A stretch of DNA of 64,000 nt from Bacteroidetes bacterium HGW-Bacteroidetes-4 (GTDB lineage Bacteria > Bacteroidota > Bacteroidia > Bacteroidales > SZUA-534): contig PHDD01000004.1 of assembly GCA_002840905.1 (NCBI GenBank), forward strand, positions 38,921-102,920. Direction: 5' to 3'. Made by a program: the position numbers and the translations under genes. The first letter of the stretch is position 1, and each line of letters starts with the position of its first letter. The notes beneath the pieces were generated by a model. It was not told where the DNA came from, did not search any database, and saw only the letters and a list, made by a program, of their open reading frames with translations. Below, piece by piece: positions 63,536 to 64,000 of this stretch.

Positions 63536-64000
63536 ATGAAAAAACCAGTAGCAATATTCGTATTATTTTTAATGGTATTTGCGGCTTGTGAAAAAAGTGA
63601 TGAAGAGTCAACCTACAATCCTTCAAACGATGGAATAACCGGTGAATGGTATTCATCGGGTGAGAATGTAGCGGTTCTATTGGTTACTTATTTTGGGGTT
63701 GATTCTATCTATGCTAATTTTGAATCGAACAATACCTATACCGTAGAATCGTATGCTGATGGAGCGAAGACCACTTATTCCGGAACTTATACGCAGGAAA
63801 AATCAGGAACCGGCAGCATTTGGAACATTGCATTAAACCAAAGCACTCCCTCAGCGGTTACCAGTGAAGGAATTTTTGAGATTACTGAAGCAAATAACGC
63901 TTTTACCATGAAATACGAAGTTGCTCAAACCGAGCCAAATATTGGAGCTACTGCACCCACAGCTGAGGCCGGATTTGGAAGCACAAGCAGCGGTGCTTTA
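63536..64000 (+). CDS. Lipoprotein of unknown function (3' end cut by window)
   Basis: 155 codons from ATG 63536 to the right edge with no stop. Signal peptide KKPVAIFVLFLMVFAAC with the lipobox Cys at residue 18, then an acidic linker (EKSDEESTYNPSNDG) and a beta-rich part (GITGEWYSSGENVAVLL, NNTYTVESYADG, TYSGTYTQ) that recalls lipocalin-like or DUF5004-type Bacteroidota lipoproteins. Surface-exposed lipidation is likely given acidic residues after the Cys. Separated from the KAS III genes by 184 bases with its own promoter candidate. Confidence 0.75.
   Translation, partial: MKKPVAIFVLFLMVFAACEKSDEESTYNPSNDGITGEWYSSGENVAVLLVTYFGVDSIYANFESNNTYTVESYADGAKTTYSGTYTQEKSGTGSIWNIALNQSTPSAVTSEGIFEITEANNAFTMKYEVAQTEPNIGATAPTAEAGFGSTSSGAL

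Noticed and set aside
1..64000. Mobile elements, prophage, tRNA or rRNA genes
   Set aside because: No transposase, integrase, phage structural gene or cloverleaf-like sequence was recognised on reading both strands.

Overview
The window reads as chromosome of a bacterium of the phylum Bacteroidota, probably an anaerobic or microaerobic member of the Marinilabiliales/Prolixibacteraceae-type lineages. The signs are TonB-dependent receptors with N-terminal carboxypeptidase-regulatory-like domains, a Reg_prop/Y_Y_Y sensor kinase, DUF1573 and DUF4625 proteins, ECF sigma/anti-sigma pairs, TAnnTTTG-like promoter boxes, weak ribosome binding sites and several TTG starts. The lineage is inferred from gene families; there is no rRNA to confirm it. 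I saw no tRNA, rRNA, CRISPR array, transposase, integrase or phage gene.

Layout. 1-1834 (minus): a cell-surface stress type operon of ECF sigma factor, membrane anti-sigma candidate and a beta-helix-like secreted protein cut by the window edge. 2232-3498 (plus): unknown protein and O6-alkylguanine-DNA alkyltransferase. 3556-6829 (minus): candidate metal-uptake set of a His/Cys-rich exported peptide, a TonB receptor and a DUF4625 lipoprotein. 6946-15740 (minus): a sensory/regulatory set (two DRTGG proteins, RsbW-like ATPase, group D [FeFe]-hydrogenase-like protein, PHP phosphoesterase, GHKL ATPase) directly upstream of a four-gene electron-bifurcating NAD(P)-linked [FeFe]-hydrogenase in order hndB-hndC-hndD-hndA. 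15850-22872: sensor kinase, a second TonB receptor, and divergently a MarR regulator with a cytochrome P460-like lipoprotein; a perfect 16-bp palindrome lies in the divergent promoter region.

22887-54473 is mostly housekeeping and membrane biology: epimerase, hutH, hisS, PAP2 phosphatase, a frameshifted DUF6056-like membrane gene, ABC-F factor EttA, a chemoreceptor, MscS channel, DUF1573 protein, MeaB GTPase, adenylate cyclase with PAS domains, SiaB-like kinase, MsbA-like ABC exporter, purB, a GT2 glycosyltransferase, then a plus-strand run (EI24 protein, NfeD/ClpP-class protease, GNAT, M28 peptidase, CPBP protease, two unknowns) and a cysteine desulfurase.

56302-63351 (plus) is a compact C4/acetoacetyl metabolism cluster: thiolase, NAD-type SDR, Na+/monocarboxylate symporter, CoA-transferase and two KAS III-like proteins that keep the nucleophilic Cys but lack the usual His/Asn pair. 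A partial lipoprotein gene runs off the right edge.

The two most interesting systems are the hydrogenase-sensing module placed before the bifurcating hydrogenase, and the pair of atypical KAS III-like enzymes embedded in a hydroxybutyrate/acetoacetate-type pathway.
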